This document shows positions 15,452 through 16,762 of a DNA stretch of 16,762 nucleotides, in pieces. The notes under the pieces are model-generated. The model saw nothing but the letters and a program-made list of their open reading frames with translations. It searched no databases and was not told the origin of the DNA. The stretch comes from Thiobacillus sp. (lineage in GTDB: Bacteria; Pseudomonadota; Gammaproteobacteria; Burkholderiales; Thiobacillaceae), in the NCBI GenBank assembly GCA_020216925.1, contig JAIWOL010000098.1:1-16762 (forward strand), in the 5' to 3' direction. The translations under genes and the position numbers were made by a program. Position 1 is the first letter of the stretch. Each line of letters opens with the position of its first letter.

Positions 15452-16762
15452 TCAGAAACGTGTGCGCAGACCCAGCGTGATCAGCGAGTGGTCCTGGTGG
15501 AACCCGCCCAGCGCGCGTGCCTCGCCGTCGAAATAATGCGCGGCGACATAAAGCTCGTGTGGCTCCCACCCCACGTAGGCCAGCCGCGGGCTCAAATAGA
15601 CGTCGTCAACATTGAAACCAGCGGCAAACCTCAGCCCCGCCTTCCAGCGACCGTTGCCGAAACGAGTCTCGACTTCACCGTTTGCACCGTAGTATTCATT
15701 GAGTTCGAGCGTGCCGCGGTCCGTTTGCAGCGCGTGCGCGACGAGCTGCAGGTTGACCCGGGTTTCGCCCCCGCCCGGAAAAAACTCCACCGCCCCCACC
15801 CAGTCCAGCGAGCGCGTCATGGCCATCGTCGCATCCGGGCGGGTATAGGGCACATCGCGGGTATAACCGAACTCCATGCGCCACGTCTGCCCGCCGCGCA
15901 CCATTTCCATATCGGCGCCGACGAAGGTGTTATACGGGTAGATGGCCGTGAGGGCGGGCACCAGCAGGTTTGCCTGGTAATACGGTAATGATTGCCGGGT
16001 ACGCGCCAATGTCACACCGAAATCGAAGGGCGCGCCAGTCCGGGTCAGCCGCAGCGCGCCGCCCCCGCTGCCGTGCACGTCTTCGTCGATTCTTGCCGAG
16101 CGCACCAGCGCTTCGAGTCCGGCACTGGGCGCCACGCCGACGATGCGGCCTTGCGAACGGTTGACCGGACTCCAGATGCTGTCCACATCCGGCAACTGCG
16201 CCCCCCTGAAAACCGGAAGCCACACCGCATCCAGCTTGTATTCCCCAAAAGTCTGCTCCCAGCGAGCCGCCAGCTGCGCACGCCGGCGCTCGGGCAGATC
16301 GTCAAGCACAAACCGCGTCAGATCCACGCGGCTGACACGGTCGGCAAGCGGGATCTCGTCCACCCGGCCCCAGATGATGGTCTGCGCGCCCAGCGTAAAA
16401 CGGGTATCCCCGCTTCGGTAGCGAACATAGGTATCGGTGTAGTCTGCAAGCATCTCACGATGGTTGTGCGTTCCCCCGTCCTGCAGCATGCCGTCGAGAC
16501 GGGCTCCGGCCCTGAATTCCCATTCACGCACAGGCTGCCACAACACATAGGCGCTGGCACGCAACGTGGAGTAGGTATCGGCTTGCGGCGCATCGGTCAG
16601 CCTGCCGGCTTCCAGCAACAGATCGTCCACCCCGGCCTTGAGCACAGGCCGGAACCCTCGCGCCGCCGGCGCCCGCCTGGGCGTGGCCGGCGTCGGCGTG
16701 GCCTTCGTGCCGGCTTGCGGCGCGGATTCCCCCGCCCCCCCCGCCTGCGACGCCACCTCCCC
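15452..16762 (-). CDS. Outer-membrane beta-barrel protein, 5' end beyond window
   Basis: This partial gene encodes at least 436 residues; the frame stays open to the window edge, so the true start and probable signal peptide lie outside. A GTG at 16756 is in frame but unlikely to be the start. The visible N-terminus is a low-complexity Ala/Pro/Thr/Gly-rich linker (~35 residues). After it come alternating amphipathic strands rich in aromatic residues, with sequences such as LGAQTIIWGRVDEIPLADR and LDAVWLPVF. The protein ends LRTRF: a terminal phenylalanine is the usual signal for Bam-assembled barrels. The style resembles DUF1302-type proteins that neighbour MMPL exporters elsewhere, but I could not confirm the family. 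It lies 13 bases upstream of the exporter gene, in the same operon. Confidence 0.75.
   Translation of the reverse strand, partial: GEVASQAGGAGESAPQAGTKATPTPATPRRAPAARGFRPVLKAGVDDLLLEAGRLTDAPQADTYSTLRASAYVLWQPVREWEFRAGARLDGMLQDGGTHNHREMLADYTDTYVRYRSGDTRFTLGAQTIIWGRVDEIPLADRVSRVDLTRFVLDDLPERRRAQLAARWEQTFGEYKLDAVWLPVFRGAQLPDVDSIWSPVNRSQGRIVGVAPSAGLEALVRSARIDEDVHGSGGGALRLTRTGAPFDFGVTLARTRQSLPYYQANLLVPALTAIYPYNTFVGADMEMVRGGQTWRMEFGYTRDVPYTRPDATMAMTRSLDWVGAVEFFPGGGETRVNLQLVAHALQTDRGTLELNEYYGANGEVETRFGNGRWKAGLRFAAGFNVDDVYLSPRLAYVGWEPHELYVAAHYFDGEARALGGFHQDHSLITLGLRTRF
16735..16742 (-). repeat. Homopolymer G8 tract in barrel gene
   Basis: The coding (minus) strand has eight consecutive G residues, followed after one C by five more (16729-16733). 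The tract encodes Gly-Gly within the Ala/Gly-rich linker of the outer-membrane protein. A one-base slip would shift the frame and abolish the barrel. Confidence 0.7.

Overview
The window looks like a chromosomal segment of a Gram-negative betaproteobacterium (an inference, perhaps Nitrosomonadales or Rhodocyclales). It pairs the classic divergent pilMNOPQ / mrcA arrangement with EpsB, PrsK and PrsR, members of the XrtA/PEP-CTERM exosortase system that is common in exopolysaccharide-producing betaproteobacteria. No tRNA, rRNA or CRISPR array was seen, and no gene-free stretch exceeds 300 bases.

Left part (1-5164, minus strand): a complete pilMNOPQ operon encodes the type IV pilus alignment subcomplex and secretin. 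Every junction is a 4-base ATGA stop/start contact, although pilQ probably starts slightly downstream of its own. PilM starts with TTG. The operon ends 15 bases before a near-perfect intrinsic terminator (121-152). The first ~105 bases are unassigned and could be the end of an insertion sequence.

Middle (5165-8289): a 189-bp AT-rich divergent control region separates pilM from mrcA, the bifunctional penicillin-binding protein 1A. mrcA overlaps by ATGA with a small nucleotidyltransferase-like gene of unknown role.

Right part, plus strand (8307-13184): a strong sigma-54 (-24/-12) promoter precedes an epsB-like sugar transferase, followed by prsK (membrane histidine kinase) and prsR (response regulator with AAA+ sigma-54 activation domain and Fis-type HTH). 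An RpoN-type promoter heading an operon that encodes its own RpoN activator suggests autoregulation of EPS initiation and PEP-CTERM gene control. The exosortase and its substrates are not in the window.

Far right, minus strand (13144-16762): an MMPL/RND-type exporter follows, in its operon, an outer-membrane beta-barrel protein whose 5' end lies beyond the window. The exporter gene runs 41 bp into the 3' end of prsR with no terminator between them. The two proteins could form an envelope export unit of unknown substrate.
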